Under the pieces are notes generated by a model, which was not told where the DNA came from, searched no databases, and worked only from the letters and a program-made list of their open reading frames with translations. Positions 17,148 through 26,389 of a stretch of 64,000 nucleotides of DNA are shown one piece after another. The DNA is from Bradyrhizobium sp. AZCC 1721 (lineage in GTDB: Bacteria > Pseudomonadota > Alphaproteobacteria > Rhizobiales > Xanthobacteraceae), in assembly GCF_036924715.1 (NCBI RefSeq), contig NZ_JAZHSB010000001.1, positions 5,385,001-5,449,000 on the forward strand, written 5' to 3'. How positions within the stretch are numbered: the stretch's first letter is position 1; each line of letters starts with the position of its first letter. A program made the translations under genes and the position numbers.

Positions 17148-20100
17148 ACATATCCGCGCCCTTCATCCACCGGCCGATCGCAACGGCGCTCCTGCTGGTC
17201 GGCCTTCTGGTCGGCGGCCTCATCGCCTACCCGCTGCTGCCGGTCGCGGCGTTGCCGAACGTCAATTATCCGACGCTGCAGGTGACGGCGCAGTTGCCGG
17301 GTGCGGATCCGCAGACCATGGCGGCGTCGGTAGCGACGCCGCTCGAACTCCAGTTCGGGCAGATTCCGGGTCTTCTCCAGATGACGTCGGCGAGCGCCCT
17401 CGGCTTCACCCAGATCACGCTACAGTTCGATCTGAACCGCCAGATCGACGGAACGGTCAGCGACACGCTGTCGGCGATCAACGCCGCAAGTCCGTTTCTA
17501 CCGCCGGGCATCCCCTACCCGCCCACCATCCGCAAGGTCAATCCGGCGGACACGCCAATCCTGGTGCTCGGTCTCACATCGGACAGCCTGCCGCTGACCA
17601 CAGTGGATGCGTACGCGGAAAACATTCTGCTGCAGAAGATATCGCAGATTCCGGGCGTCGGCCTCGTCGGCATCGGCGGCCAGCAGAAGCCCGCCGTGCG
17701 CGTGCAGCTCGATCCGCAGGCGCTTGCCGCGCGCGGCATCAATCTCGAGGACGTCCGCACGGCGCTCGGCCAAGCCAATGTCGATTTGCCGAAAGGCACG
17801 CTCAACAGCCCACGCCAGACCTATACGCTGAACACCAACGATCAGCTCTTGAAGGCGGAGGACTACGCCAATCTCGTGATCGCCTACCGGAACGGCTCGC
17901 CGGTCCGAATCCGCGACGTCGGTCGCGCCGTCAGCGCGCCGGAAAACGACCTGATCGCCGGCTGGTACAACAACCGGCGCGCGGTCATCCTGGCGATCCA
18001 GCGCCAGCCCGGTGCCAACGTCATCGACACCGTCGAGCGGATCAAGGCAGAGATGCCGGTGCTGCAGGCCTCGATCCCGCCCGCGATCAAGGTCAACGTC
18101 ATCTCCGACCGCACCGATACGGTCCGCGCATCCATCCACGACGTTCAGTTCACGCTGATGCTGACGGTTGCGCTGGTGGTGATGGTGATATTCATCTTCC
18201 TGAGAAACTTCTGGGCGACGGTCATCCCGGCGGTCACCGTTCCATTGTCGCTGATCGGCACGCTCGCTGTCCTCTACGAGCTCGGCTACAGCCTCGACAA
18301 CCTGTCGCTGATGGCGCTGTCGATCGCCGTCGGCTTCGTGGTCGACGACGCCGTGGTCGTGATCGAGAACATCGTGCGGCACATGGAAGGTGGCGCCACG
18401 CCATTCGAGGCGGCGCTGAAGGGCGCCGGCGAGATCGGATTCACCATCATGTCGATCACGCTGTCACTGATCGCGGTCTTCATTCCGCTGTTCCTGATGG
18501 GCGGATATGTCGGGCTGCTGTTCCGCGAATTTGCCGTCACCGTCAGCGTCGCCCTGGTGCTGTCGCTCCTGATCTCGCTGACCTTGACGCCGATGATGTG
18601 CGCGCGGCTGCTCAAGCCGGAAAACAGGACGCATGGACGGTTGTTCCGCATCCTCGAAGGTGGCTTCAGTTCACTACTCGGAGCCTACGAGGCCGGTCTC
18701 AAGATCGTGCTTCGTCACCGCTTCATCACCCTGTTGACGATGTTTGCGACCATCGGGCTGACCGGCTATCTCTACGTCGTCATTCCCAAAGGCTTCTTTC
18801 CGCAGCAGGACACCGGGCTGATCATCGGTCTATCCGAAGCCGCGCAGGATATTTCCTATTCTGCGATGACCGAGCGCCAGCAGGCGCTGCTCAATGCCAT
18901 CACGCGGGATCCGGCCGTCGCATCCGTCGGCTCGGCGATCGGCGCCGGCGGCGGCAACACCACGGTCAACAATGGCCGCATCTATATTGCGCTCAAGCCC
19001 TACAAGCAGCGCGATAGCATGGAAACGGTGCTCGCCCGCCTGCGTGCCAACCTGGCCAAGATTCAGGGCATCACGCTCTATATGCAGGCCGCGCAGGACA
19101 TCACCATCGGCGGACGCGTCTCGAAAACCCAGTATCAGTACACGCTGGGCGATGCCGATCCCGGTGAGCTGAATCACTGGGCTGCGCTGTTCCTCGACAG
19201 GATCAAGAAGATCCCCGGCATCACCGACGTCGCGACCGACCAGCTCAATTCCGGCCCCCTGCTCGACATCTCCATCAAGCGCGAGGTGGCTTCGAGCTAC
19301 GGCATCCTGCCCTTCACCATCGACAACACGCTCGATGACGCCTTTGGCCAGCGCATCGTATCGACAATGTACACGACCCTGAACCAGTACCACGTGATCA
19401 TGGAGGTCAATCCGAAATTCCAGTACTCGCCCGAGGCGTTGACTGGAATCTATGTCAAATCCTCAGCCGGCCAAGAGGTGCCGCTATCGACGCTGGTCGA
19501 CAGTGTGGTCAAGGTCGCCCCGCTCGTGGTCAATCACCAGGGACAGTTTCCGTCGGTGACGATCTCCTTCAACCTGCTCCCCGGCACGGCGATCGGCCAG
19601 GCGACAAGCGCCATCCAGAATATCGAGAAGCAGCTCGGCAAACCGCTTTCGCTGCAGACCAGCTTCCAGGGCAACGCACAGGCGTTCGGCGATTCCCTAT
19701 CGACAACGCCGATCCTGATCGTGGCGGCGCTGTTCGTGATCTATCTTATCCTCGGCATCTTGTATGAGAGCCTGATCCATCCCATTACCATCATCTCGAC
19801 GCTGCCGTCGGCGGGGCTCGGAGCACTATTGTTGTTGATGGCGGTTCACCTCGATCTCAGCGTAATCGCGATCGTCGGCATCATCCTGCTGATCGGCATC
19901 GTCAAGAAGAACGGCATCATGCTGGTCGATTTCGCCCTGCATGTCGGCCAACAGGAGCGATTGTCGGCGGAAGACGCCATCTATCGCGCCTGCGTCATGC
20001 GATTCCGGCCGATCCTCATGACCACGATGGCAGCCATGCTTGCTGGCGTTCCCATGATGCTCGGCACCGGCGCGGGCTCCGAGATACGTCAGCCGCTTGG

Positions 20101-20254
20101 CTACGCCATCGTCGGAGGACTGGCCGTGTCGCAGCTTCTCACGCTGTATACGACGCCGGTGGTCTACATCTACCTCGACAAGCTGCAGGGCTGGCTGTTC
20201 GGCAAGAAGAAGCCGGCGATCGAGGACGGCGCCAAGCCGATGCCGGCCGAGTGA
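17144..20254 (+). CDS. RND-type multidrug efflux permease (MdtB-like)
   Basis: 1036 residues, the usual length. It starts FIHRPIATALLLVGLLVGG and has the two large periplasmic loops and 12 membrane segments of the HAE1 family. The proton-relay pair is visible in AVGFVVDDAVVVIENI (TM4) and the lysine in GIVKKNGIMLVDFA (TM10). It exports hydrophobic compounds by proton antiport with the adaptor encoded upstream, to which it is translationally coupled. Sequence character is closest to MdtB/MdtC; only one permease gene is present here, whereas enteric Mdt has two. Confidence 0.94.
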   Translation: MNISAPFIHRPIATALLLVGLLVGGLIAYPLLPVAALPNVNYPTLQVTAQLPGADPQTMAASVATPLELQFGQIPGLLQMTSASALGFTQITLQFDLNRQIDGTVSDTLSAINAASPFLPPGIPYPPTIRKVNPADTPILVLGLTSDSLPLTTVDAYAENILLQKISQIPGVGLVGIGGQQKPAVRVQLDPQALAARGINLEDVRTALGQANVDLPKGTLNSPRQTYTLNTNDQLLKAEDYANLVIAYRNGSPVRIRDVGRAVSAPENDLIAGWYNNRRAVILAIQRQPGANVIDTVERIKAEMPVLQASIPPAIKVNVISDRTDTVRASIHDVQFTLMLTVALVVMVIFIFLRNFWATVIPAVTVPLSLIGTLAVLYELGYSLDNLSLMALSIAVGFVVDDAVVVIENIVRHMEGGATPFEAALKGAGEIGFTIMSITLSLIAVFIPLFLMGGYVGLLFREFAVTVSVALVLSLLISLTLTPMMCARLLKPENRTHGRLFRILEGGFSSLLGAYEAGLKIVLRHRFITLLTMFATIGLTGYLYVVIPKGFFPQQDTGLIIGLSEAAQDISYSAMTERQQALLNAITRDPAVASVGSAIGAGGGNTTVNNGRIYIALKPYKQRDSMETVLARLRANLAKIQGITLYMQAAQDITIGGRVSKTQYQYTLGDADPGELNHWAALFLDRIKKIPGITDVATDQLNSGPLLDISIKREVASSYGILPFTIDNTLDDAFGQRIVSTMYTTLNQYHVIMEVNPKFQYSPEALTGIYVKSSAGQEVPLSTLVDSVVKVAPLVVNHQGQFPSVTISFNLLPGTAIGQATSAIQNIEKQLGKPLSLQTSFQGNAQAFGDSLSTTPILIVAALFVIYLILGILYESLIHPITIISTLPSAGLGALLLLMAVHLDLSVIAIVGIILLIGIVKKNGIMLVDFALHVGQQERLSAEDAIYRACVMRFRPILMTTMAAMLAGVPMMLGTGAGSEIRQPLGYAIVGGLAVSQLLTLYTTPVVYIYLDKLQGWLFGKKKPAIEDGAKPMPAE

Positions 20255-20300
20255 CGGGAGTTCCGGCCGTTCACTGAGACGCGATGAGAACGATCAACTG

Positions 20301-22601
20301 TCAGGCCCTCTTCGGGTGTAAGGTCACAACCGAGCGCGAAGCTGCCTGTGCGCTCATCACCTCCTCGATGGCGGCCAGCAGCGCCGCCTGGTCGAACGGC
20401 TTTGAGATGCGCGGCAAGTGAGGCTGCGTCGAGCCGAGCAGTTCGGCATATCCTGTGCAGAGCACCACGGGCGTGCCGGGACGCTCGGCGGCCACTGCCT
20501 CGGCAAGCAGCAACCCGTTCATCCCCGGCATGGCGTAGTCGGTCACCACGATGTCAATCTTCGGCATTCGGCGCAGAAGCTGGACTGCCTCCTCGCCGGA
20601 GCGCGCCTCGATCACGGCGTGGCCGAGATCGTCGAGCATCGCAGCGACACTGTCGAGGACGAGAAGATCATCGTCGACGACCAGCACGGAAAGGGGGCGG
20701 CTGCCGCGGGGCGCGGAACGCGACGGCTCCGCCGCATGGGGCACCGGCAGCTTTTCGTCCTGAGAGGCGGGCAGCCAGATCTCGGCCGTGGTCCCTTCGC
20801 CGATGCGGCTCTTCAGCCGCAACACGCCTCCGGACTGTTCGGCCAACCCTTTCACCATCGAGAGGCCGAGGCCGGTTCCCTTACCGACGCCCTTGGTCGT
20901 AAAGAACGGCTCCTGCGCATGCTTGAGCGTCTCCTCGTCCATGCCGCATCCGGTGTCGCTCACCGAGAGCGCGACGTATCGTCCCTCGGCAAGGCCATCG
21001 ATGGCATACTCTTCGCGGGCAGCGATGCTGATGACCCCGCCACTGGCCGCGATCGCATCGCGCGCATTGACGGCGAGGTTGAGGATCGCGAGCTCGAGCT
21101 GGTTGGCATCGACCTTCACCTTCGAAAGCTCGATCGGAAAACGAGTCTCGACCCGGATGGCTGGATCAAACTTCAGGAGAGCCGCCATTCCGCGCACCAG
21201 CTCCGGGACATCCACGACGACGGGCTTGAGGTCCTGCTTGCGTGCGAACGCCAGCATGCGCTGGGTCAGCGAGGCGCCGCGCAGCGCACCTTGAATCGCG
21301 TTATCGAGCAGCCGGTGAATCCGGGGATCTTCCGGCTGGAGGCGCTTCTTCGCCAGTTCGAGGCTGCCCAGGATCACGGCGAGTATGTTGTTGAAGTCGT
21401 GGGCGACGCCGCCGGTAAGCTGTCCGACAGTCTCCATCTTCTGCGATATCACGAGCGCATCGCGCGTGCGCTCCAGCGCTTCCTGGGCTCGGCGCCGCTC
21501 CGTCACATCGCGCACGATCTTGGCGAAACCGATTGCCTCGCCACGCTCGTTTTGCACCACGCGTATCGTCTCCTCGGCCCAGAAGCGGCTGCCATCCTTG
21601 CGAACGCGCCAGCCCTCGCCTTCTGACTTGCCTTCCCGCTTTGCGTCGTGAAGCTCGGCATCAGGAACTCCGGACGCGCGGTCTTCCTCGGTGTGAAGGA
21701 TGGCGTAGTGGGTACCTATGATCTCGTCGCCGTAGCCGATCAGCCGGCGCGCGCCGAGATTCCAGTTCGCCACCCGCCCTTCGGGGTCGAGCATGAAGAT
21801 GGCGTGGTCGGCCACCCCCTCCACCAGCAGGCGAAACTTCTCCTCGCTTCGCCTGAGTGCCTCGGCTTCGCGATCGGCACGTTCTGCCGAGGCGCGGTCG
21901 TACACGGCCGCGGCGAGCCCGATGACGAGGACGATGATCGTGGTGCCGGCGACCAGGAACGCGAGCGGCGCTTGCCCAACCGCGCCGTGGACTGCGCGGC
22001 CAAGAATGGCATCCGTGGCAACGAAGGAGGAGCCCCGCATGGCCGCGTAGTGCATCCCGGAGATCGCCAGGCCCATGATGGCGCCCGCCGATATGCGCTC
22101 GAGCACGCTCGTCGTGCGAAAGGCGAGCCACAGCGCAATGATGGACGCGCCGATCGCAATGGCGATGGAAAGCACAACCCAGAGGGGATCGTAGTGGATC
22201 GAAGCCGCCATCCGCATGGCCCCCATGCCGGTGTAATGCATGCCGGAGATCGCAAGCCCCATTCCGATGCCGGAAATGATGAGCGCGTTCGACCGCTGAC
22301 TAACGACGACGAACGCGGCTGCAGCGACCAAAATGGGAAGGGCAAGCGAGAGGAGCGTGAGGAGCGGATCGTAGGAAATTTCGACGCCGGGCAGGCTGAA
22401 CGCCAGCATGGCGACGAAATGCATGGACCAGATGCCGCCACCCATGGCGACGGCTGCAGCCCCAAGCCAGCCCAGGCTGGCGGAACCGGAGGCAGCTCGC
22501 ATGCGAGTCGCGAGATCCAGTGCCGTGTAGGAAGAAAGCGCGGCGATCAGGACTGACAGCGCGACAAGAACGGGGTCATGGGTGCCTGGATGGTGATGCA
22601 T
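20301..22601 (-). CDS. hybrid sensor: MHYT membrane domain, PAS, histidine kinase, receiver
   Basis: 766 residues from the ATG at 22601 (MHHHPGTHDP); a GTG at 22637 is a poorer alternative. The N-terminal 240 residues form a seven-helix MHYT domain with three characteristic motifs (WSMHFVAM, SGMHYTGM, SGMHYAAM), thought to bind copper and sense oxygen, CO or NO. A PAS domain follows (about 265-380), then HisKA with GGVAHDFNNILA, an ATPase domain (NLAVNARDAI, GTGLGLSMV) and a C-terminal receiver (VLVVDDDLLVLD; phosphoacceptor Asp in VVTDYAMPGMNG). It is a hybrid kinase that probably passes phosphate on to an unlinked partner. Confidence 0.92.
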   Translation of the reverse strand: MHHHPGTHDPVLVALSVLIAALSSYTALDLATRMRAASGSASLGWLGAAAVAMGGGIWSMHFVAMLAFSLPGVEISYDPLLTLLSLALPILVAAAAFVVVSQRSNALIISGIGMGLAISGMHYTGMGAMRMAASIHYDPLWVVLSIAIAIGASIIALWLAFRTTSVLERISAGAIMGLAISGMHYAAMRGSSFVATDAILGRAVHGAVGQAPLAFLVAGTTIIVLVIGLAAAVYDRASAERADREAEALRRSEEKFRLLVEGVADHAIFMLDPEGRVANWNLGARRLIGYGDEIIGTHYAILHTEEDRASGVPDAELHDAKREGKSEGEGWRVRKDGSRFWAEETIRVVQNERGEAIGFAKIVRDVTERRRAQEALERTRDALVISQKMETVGQLTGGVAHDFNNILAVILGSLELAKKRLQPEDPRIHRLLDNAIQGALRGASLTQRMLAFARKQDLKPVVVDVPELVRGMAALLKFDPAIRVETRFPIELSKVKVDANQLELAILNLAVNARDAIAASGGVISIAAREEYAIDGLAEGRYVALSVSDTGCGMDEETLKHAQEPFFTTKGVGKGTGLGLSMVKGLAEQSGGVLRLKSRIGEGTTAEIWLPASQDEKLPVPHAAEPSRSAPRGSRPLSVLVVDDDLLVLDSVAAMLDDLGHAVIEARSGEEAVQLLRRMPKIDIVVTDYAMPGMNGLLLAEAVAAERPGTPVVLCTGYAELLGSTQPHLPRISKPFDQAALLAAIEEVMSAQAASRSVVTLHPKRA

Positions 22602-23030
22602 TCCGTTGATGTCGCAAGGGAAGCATCTCAATAGCACCGTTCTTGCAGCCGTGCATTGTTCCCGCGCCGAATGGCAATTGAGGGTGCCGAACTCGGCGGA
22701 GCGCCTGCCCGGGACCGGAGGGATCGAACTTCCGAACGGCGGAATCGAAATCCGCCAAATTATCCAATGATTTCAAGGCGTTTTTGGAAAAAAAGCTCAA
22801 GACGGCCGTAGCCTTTCAATAGCGTGGCAGCCGTTTCCAAATAGAAGCAGTCTCCACAGAGGATCGGTCCCGGCAACATCAGGGAGCGACTGCGCTGAAT
22901 GGCCTGCGCGCGAATCAATGACTCTAGACCTATGGCTCTAGCAACCGCCGCGGCCGACATTCGCTGACAATGGCCGTTTGACGAGTTGGTGCCCCGTGGG
23001 GCGGCCTGGCACCTGGCGATGGATCGTCGT
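22602..23030. other. intergenic region holding tRNA-derived repeat copy A
   Basis: 429 bases with no supported gene. The middle is repeat copy A (22709-22852). The right part (22853-23030) shows only the palindrome-like TCTAGACCTATGGCTCTAG near 22922 and nothing else recognisable. Minus-strand open frames here run through the repeat and are not believable genes. Confidence 0.55.
22709..22852 (-). repeat. tRNA-3'-half-like repeat, copy A
   Basis: Read on the minus strand, 22755-22709 is a well-formed 3' half of a tRNA: anticodon arm GCGGA-TTTCGAT-TCCGC (anticodon TCG), five-base variable loop, T arm GGAAG-TTCGATC-CCTCC (one mismatch), seven-base acceptor strand and a G discriminator. No D arm or 5' acceptor strand follows the expected pattern and no CCA is present. 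The segment 22756-22852 continues to match copy B, including TCAATAGC, CGTTTCCAAAT and AGCAGTC. Copy B lies 1.7 kb away in the same orientation. Best read as an old attachment-site remnant, not a working tRNA. Confidence 0.65.
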
Positions 23031-24230
23031 TCAGCCGTGATACGCAAACAGCTCGATTGGGTCGTTGAAGCCGCGCACCGGATATTCCCCGACGCGTTCG
23101 AGATCGAAATCGTTTTCGACGAAATCAGCGAACGCGCGGGATAGCAGCACGGTTTTTCCCAACTGTTTGGTGAGGGCTTCGAGACGCGAAGCCATGTTGA
23201 CCGCAGGACCGATGACCGTGAAGTCGAGCCGGCTGCGCGACCCGATATTGCCGTACATGACATCACCGACGTGGACGCCGATGCCGTAATTCAGCGGCTC
23301 ACGACCGGTTTCGCCGTTTTTTTCGTTGAGGGCAAGCATGGCCTGACGGGCTTCAGCCACGGCATGCAGCAGATTTGCACAGGCCGATGGCTGGCTCAGC
23401 GGAAAAATGGCAAGCAGGCCGTCGCCGATGAATTTCAGTATTTCCCCGCCGTGTCTGGCAATCGGCTCCGACATCGCATCGAAATAGCCGTTCAGGAGAT
23501 CAATAACGTCATCGCGCGGCCAGTTGTCGGAGATCCTGGTGAAATCACGCAGATCGCAGATCATGATGGCAGCGCGTACCGTCGTCCCGCTGCCCCGCCT
23601 GGTGGCGCCGGCTAGAATGAGCTCGCTGGCATGCGACCCGACATAGGTTTCGAGCAGCGTTCGCGCCAACCGGTTCTTGACACGGATTTCGCTGACCAGC
23701 GCCAGAACCGGCAACAGTTCTAACAGGCTGGCGATATGCGCATCGTCGAAACCTCCTGGCCGGTCGGTTGCAAAGGTCACGATATGCCGCTTACCGAGCG
23801 TATGATACAGCGGCCACGCCACATAATCAGTCAGGCCTTTCGCCCGCATCTCGTCAAAGACGGCATGCTTGCGGCCCAGTGACGGGTCCCGTTCGAGATT
23901 TTCGCGCACCTCGGAGGCACCGTCATGGACTTCGTTGGCGGGACTGCCGATGTATTCGGATCGCTCCCTGACGTCGTAGTCGACCCTCGCAATCTCCGCC
24001 TCGCGCATCCCGTCGGCCCACATGATCCGTGCGCCAAGCCATTGCGGATGGTGGATCAGGATATGAAGCGACGCCCGCTTGACCGGTATGCCTGCTCGCT
24101 GGAGCCGGATACACAGCTCAGCGAAAATATTGTCAATGAAGCGCTCATCACGCGTGCCGTTTGTCAGCCAGTGCAAGACGTCCCGGTCAGAACACGCGGT
24201 AACGGGATCGATTTTTGGCGGCGCGTTCAT
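23031..24230 (-). CDS. class III adenylate/guanylate cyclase, soluble
   Basis: 399 residues from the ATG at 24230 (CAGGAG upstream). The N-terminal 200 residues are a cytoplasmic sensor-like region with no membrane segment. The C-terminal catalytic domain has both metal-binding aspartates, Asp226 (ICDLRDF) and Asp270 (FIGDG), and Lys266 (EILKFIGDG), which favours adenine recognition. The substrate and transition-state region VIGPAVNMASRLE is intact. It should make cyclic AMP. The gene is bracketed by two tRNA-derived repeats in direct orientation and has no operon partner. Confidence 0.9.
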   Translation of the reverse strand: MNAPPKIDPVTACSDRDVLHWLTNGTRDERFIDNIFAELCIRLQRAGIPVKRASLHILIHHPQWLGARIMWADGMREAEIARVDYDVRERSEYIGSPANEVHDGASEVRENLERDPSLGRKHAVFDEMRAKGLTDYVAWPLYHTLGKRHIVTFATDRPGGFDDAHIASLLELLPVLALVSEIRVKNRLARTLLETYVGSHASELILAGATRRGSGTTVRAAIMICDLRDFTRISDNWPRDDVIDLLNGYFDAMSEPIARHGGEILKFIGDGLLAIFPLSQPSACANLLHAVAEARQAMLALNEKNGETGREPLNYGIGVHVGDVMYGNIGSRSRLDFTVIGPAVNMASRLEALTKQLGKTVLLSRAFADFVENDFDLERVGEYPVRGFNDPIELFAYHG

Positions 24231-24860
24231 ATCTTGCTCCTGAGCAGTGACCTGGATCGACGGTACAGGATATGTCGTGTCCTCGCGCGACCTCGTCAAC
24301 GGAGCCCGCCGCAATCTGCTTGTGCGCATCGGGTTGCCGGCGAGTTGTCGCGTATCCGGCGCGAGAGGGCGCCGCGGTCGTGCCGGGCTTGCGCTTTGAG
24401 CCCTAACTGGAGCTGGAGGGATCGAACCTCAGAATGGCGGAATCAAAATCCGCTTGATTATTCAACGATCTCAAAGCGCATTTGGAAGAAATTCAAAAAA
24501 TGCGCCCTAGCAATTTCAATAGCTTGGCACTCGTTTCCAAATGGGAGAAGCAGTCCTTCGTTGGGCAACTCAGCTCCAAGAATGATCATCAAGATCTCTG
24601 GTCGCTCAGGCCAAGCTCCTTTCCGGGCACGCGTCCAGACATCAAGACGCGGGTCCCTAATGCTTCCTGCGGAACACGCTGCTTCGAAGTAAACAAGGTA
24701 GTGACGAGCCCTCGCATGTTAGGTGGGCTTCCAGAGCCGCTGGCACGCCACCCAGAATAAAACTACGAACTCTTATGTGGTTGAAATTGCGATATAATCC
24801 AGACTGCAGCCGGAGGCCATAAGCGCGTACCGCGTAGCGGTAGGTTCAAATCGTGGCCTG
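24231..24860. other. intergenic region holding tRNA-derived repeat copy B
   Basis: 630 bases without a supported gene, between the leftward cyclase and the rightward CBS-DUF294 gene. Repeat copy B occupies 24407-24555. The rest (24556-24860) contains short open frames only and must include the promoter of the CBS-DUF294 gene, which I could not pinpoint. Confidence 0.55.
24407..24555 (-). repeat. tRNA-Gln(UUG)-3'-half-like repeat, copy B
   Basis: On the minus strand 24453-24407 reads as the 3' half of tRNA-Gln: anticodon arm GCGGA-TTTTGAT-TCCGC (anticodon TTG), variable loop CATTC, T arm TGAGG-TTCGATC-CCTCC (outer pair mismatched), acceptor AGCTCCA and discriminator G73, as expected for glutamine tRNAs. 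There is no 5' half and no CCA. The stretch 24454-24555 matches copy A with gaps, ending TCAATAGCTTGGCA, CGTTTCCAAATGG and AGCAGTC. Anticodon-arm targeting is typical of tyrosine-recombinase attachment sites, but no integrase is in the window. Confidence 0.65.
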
Positions 24861-26363
24861 ATGATCGTGCAGGGGCATGTGGGTCCGCGGAGCAAACCAC
24901 CATTGAGTACGCAAACCGAGATTTTCCGGCGCCTCGTACGCGACCATATGCGACCGCCGCCTGTTCGTGTTGCACCGGGCACGACGGTGGGCGAGGTCGT
25001 AAGCCTGATGACGGCGACGCCCGCGTCCTGTGCCGTCGTCATCGATGCTGCGGGCCGCCCCAGGGGCATCGTGACGGAACAGGACGTCGTGCGCCGGATC
25101 GCGTGGCGTACGGAGCCCGATCAAGGCGTCGAGTCGGTGATGACGGCGCCGGTAGTCGTGACGGGGGCCGACGACTACCTTTTCCAGGCCGTCGCCTTGA
25201 TGCGCCGTAGCAAGCTTCGGCATGTCCCCGTCGTGGACTGGAGCGGAGCGATGATCGGCATGCTCGCCTTGGACGAAGCGCTCGCCTCTTTGTCGAGCGA
25301 GAGCATGTCGCTCATCGAGCAGCTCACGCACGAGGAGAGCGTCGAGGGCCTGCACCTCATAAGGAAGGCACAGGCCCAGCTTGCCAGCGCACTGTTGGAC
25401 AACAACGTTTCGGCGCCGGAGGTGCAGTCGCTGCTCACGGAAATCAACAACGATATCCACCGGCGTGTCTTGAGGCTGGTCGAAGCGGCGATGCGCGACG
25501 ACGGCTGGGGGGAGCCTCCTGCGCGGTTCGCTCTCATTATCATGGGGTCGGGCGGGCGCGGCGAAAACTTTCTGGCGCCCGACCAGGACAACGGCTTCAT
25601 CCTCGCTGACGACGTCGTCGGCCAGGGCAAGCGTGCGGACGCATATTTTCTGGAGCTTGCCGAGCGCATGACGCGGATGCTTGACGCGGTCGGTTTTCGC
25701 CTCTGCGTCGGCGATGTCATGGCCACCAATCCCGTCTGGCGCAAGCGCCTGTCGGATTGGCGCCGGCAGATCGACAACTGGATCAGGCGGCGCGAGTCCG
25801 AGATGCTGTTGAACTGCGATATCTTCTTCGATTTCCGTCATGCGTTCGGCGATCCCGCACTCTCAAGCGAGCTCCGCGCCCACGTCACCGCAGTAACGTC
25901 GGAGTCCCCTCAGTTCCTCCGACACCTGTTCGCCATCGAAGCCGAGCACAAGGTGGCACTCGGCTGGTTCGGACGCTTGCGCAAGGAGTACCATGGGGAG
26001 TATCGGCAGGGTGTGGTGAACCTGAAGCTTCGTGGAACGCTTCCGCTCGTGGAAGGTACGCGGCTGCTTGCGCTTAAAGCCGGCATTCCGGCCACGTCGA
26101 CTCTCACCCGGCTTGACTGCCTCAAGGAGAAGGGAGCCATCAGCGCTGGAGACCATGAGGATCTTGCCGACGCCTTCAGGCATATGACCCGTCTCTTGCT
26201 GCGCCAGCAGCTGAAGGACTTCAAGGCCGGGCGCAAGATCACCAACTATGTCCCTGTGGCTGATCTCTCACAACGCGAAAACAAACATCTCGTGGCGTCT
26301 TTCCGCGCCATCGAAAACCTGCGTGCAACACTGAATATGGAATTCGCGGAACGCTCGCTCTAG
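24861..26363 (+). CDS. CBS-domain and DUF294 nucleotidyltransferase-like protein
   Basis: 500 residues. A CBS pair (about 28-145; VRDHMRPPPVRVAPG, HVPVVDWSGAMIGM) could bind an adenine nucleotide. It is followed by a DUF294 nucleotidyltransferase-like domain with GSGGR at 229-233 and Asp241/Asp243 (APDQDNGFIL), the metal ligands of the polymerase-beta fold related to GlnD-type enzymes, then the DUF294 C-terminal helical region (YFHG-like YHGEYRQGVVNLKLRG, NLRATLNM). It converges on the symporter-kinase gene, and this protein type is often found beside acetate or SLC5-type transporters. The nucleotide-transfer target is unknown. Confidence 0.88.
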   Translation: MIVQGHVGPRSKPPLSTQTEIFRRLVRDHMRPPPVRVAPGTTVGEVVSLMTATPASCAVVIDAAGRPRGIVTEQDVVRRIAWRTEPDQGVESVMTAPVVVTGADDYLFQAVALMRRSKLRHVPVVDWSGAMIGMLALDEALASLSSESMSLIEQLTHEESVEGLHLIRKAQAQLASALLDNNVSAPEVQSLLTEINNDIHRRVLRLVEAAMRDDGWGEPPARFALIIMGSGGRGENFLAPDQDNGFILADDVVGQGKRADAYFLELAERMTRMLDAVGFRLCVGDVMATNPVWRKRLSDWRRQIDNWIRRRESEMLLNCDIFFDFRHAFGDPALSSELRAHVTAVTSESPQFLRHLFAIEAEHKVALGWFGRLRKEYHGEYRQGVVNLKLRGTLPLVEGTRLLALKAGIPATSTLTRLDCLKEKGAISAGDHEDLADAFRHMTRLLLRQQLKDFKAGRKITNYVPVADLSQRENKHLVASFRAIENLRATLNMEFAERSL

Positions 26364-26389
26364 CTGGCGAGCAACTCGCCACGTTGCGG

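Noticed and set aside
17074..19017. A 647-residue plus-strand frame overlapping the RND pump gene
   Set aside because: It is a shifted frame of the pump gene, which has a full family match; the alternative is Arg/Ala-rich and has no domain.
22709..24458. Complete tRNA-Gln or tRNA-Arg genes at the two repeats
   Set aside because: Only the 3' half from the anticodon arm onward fits tRNA structure; no D arm, 5' acceptor strand or CCA.
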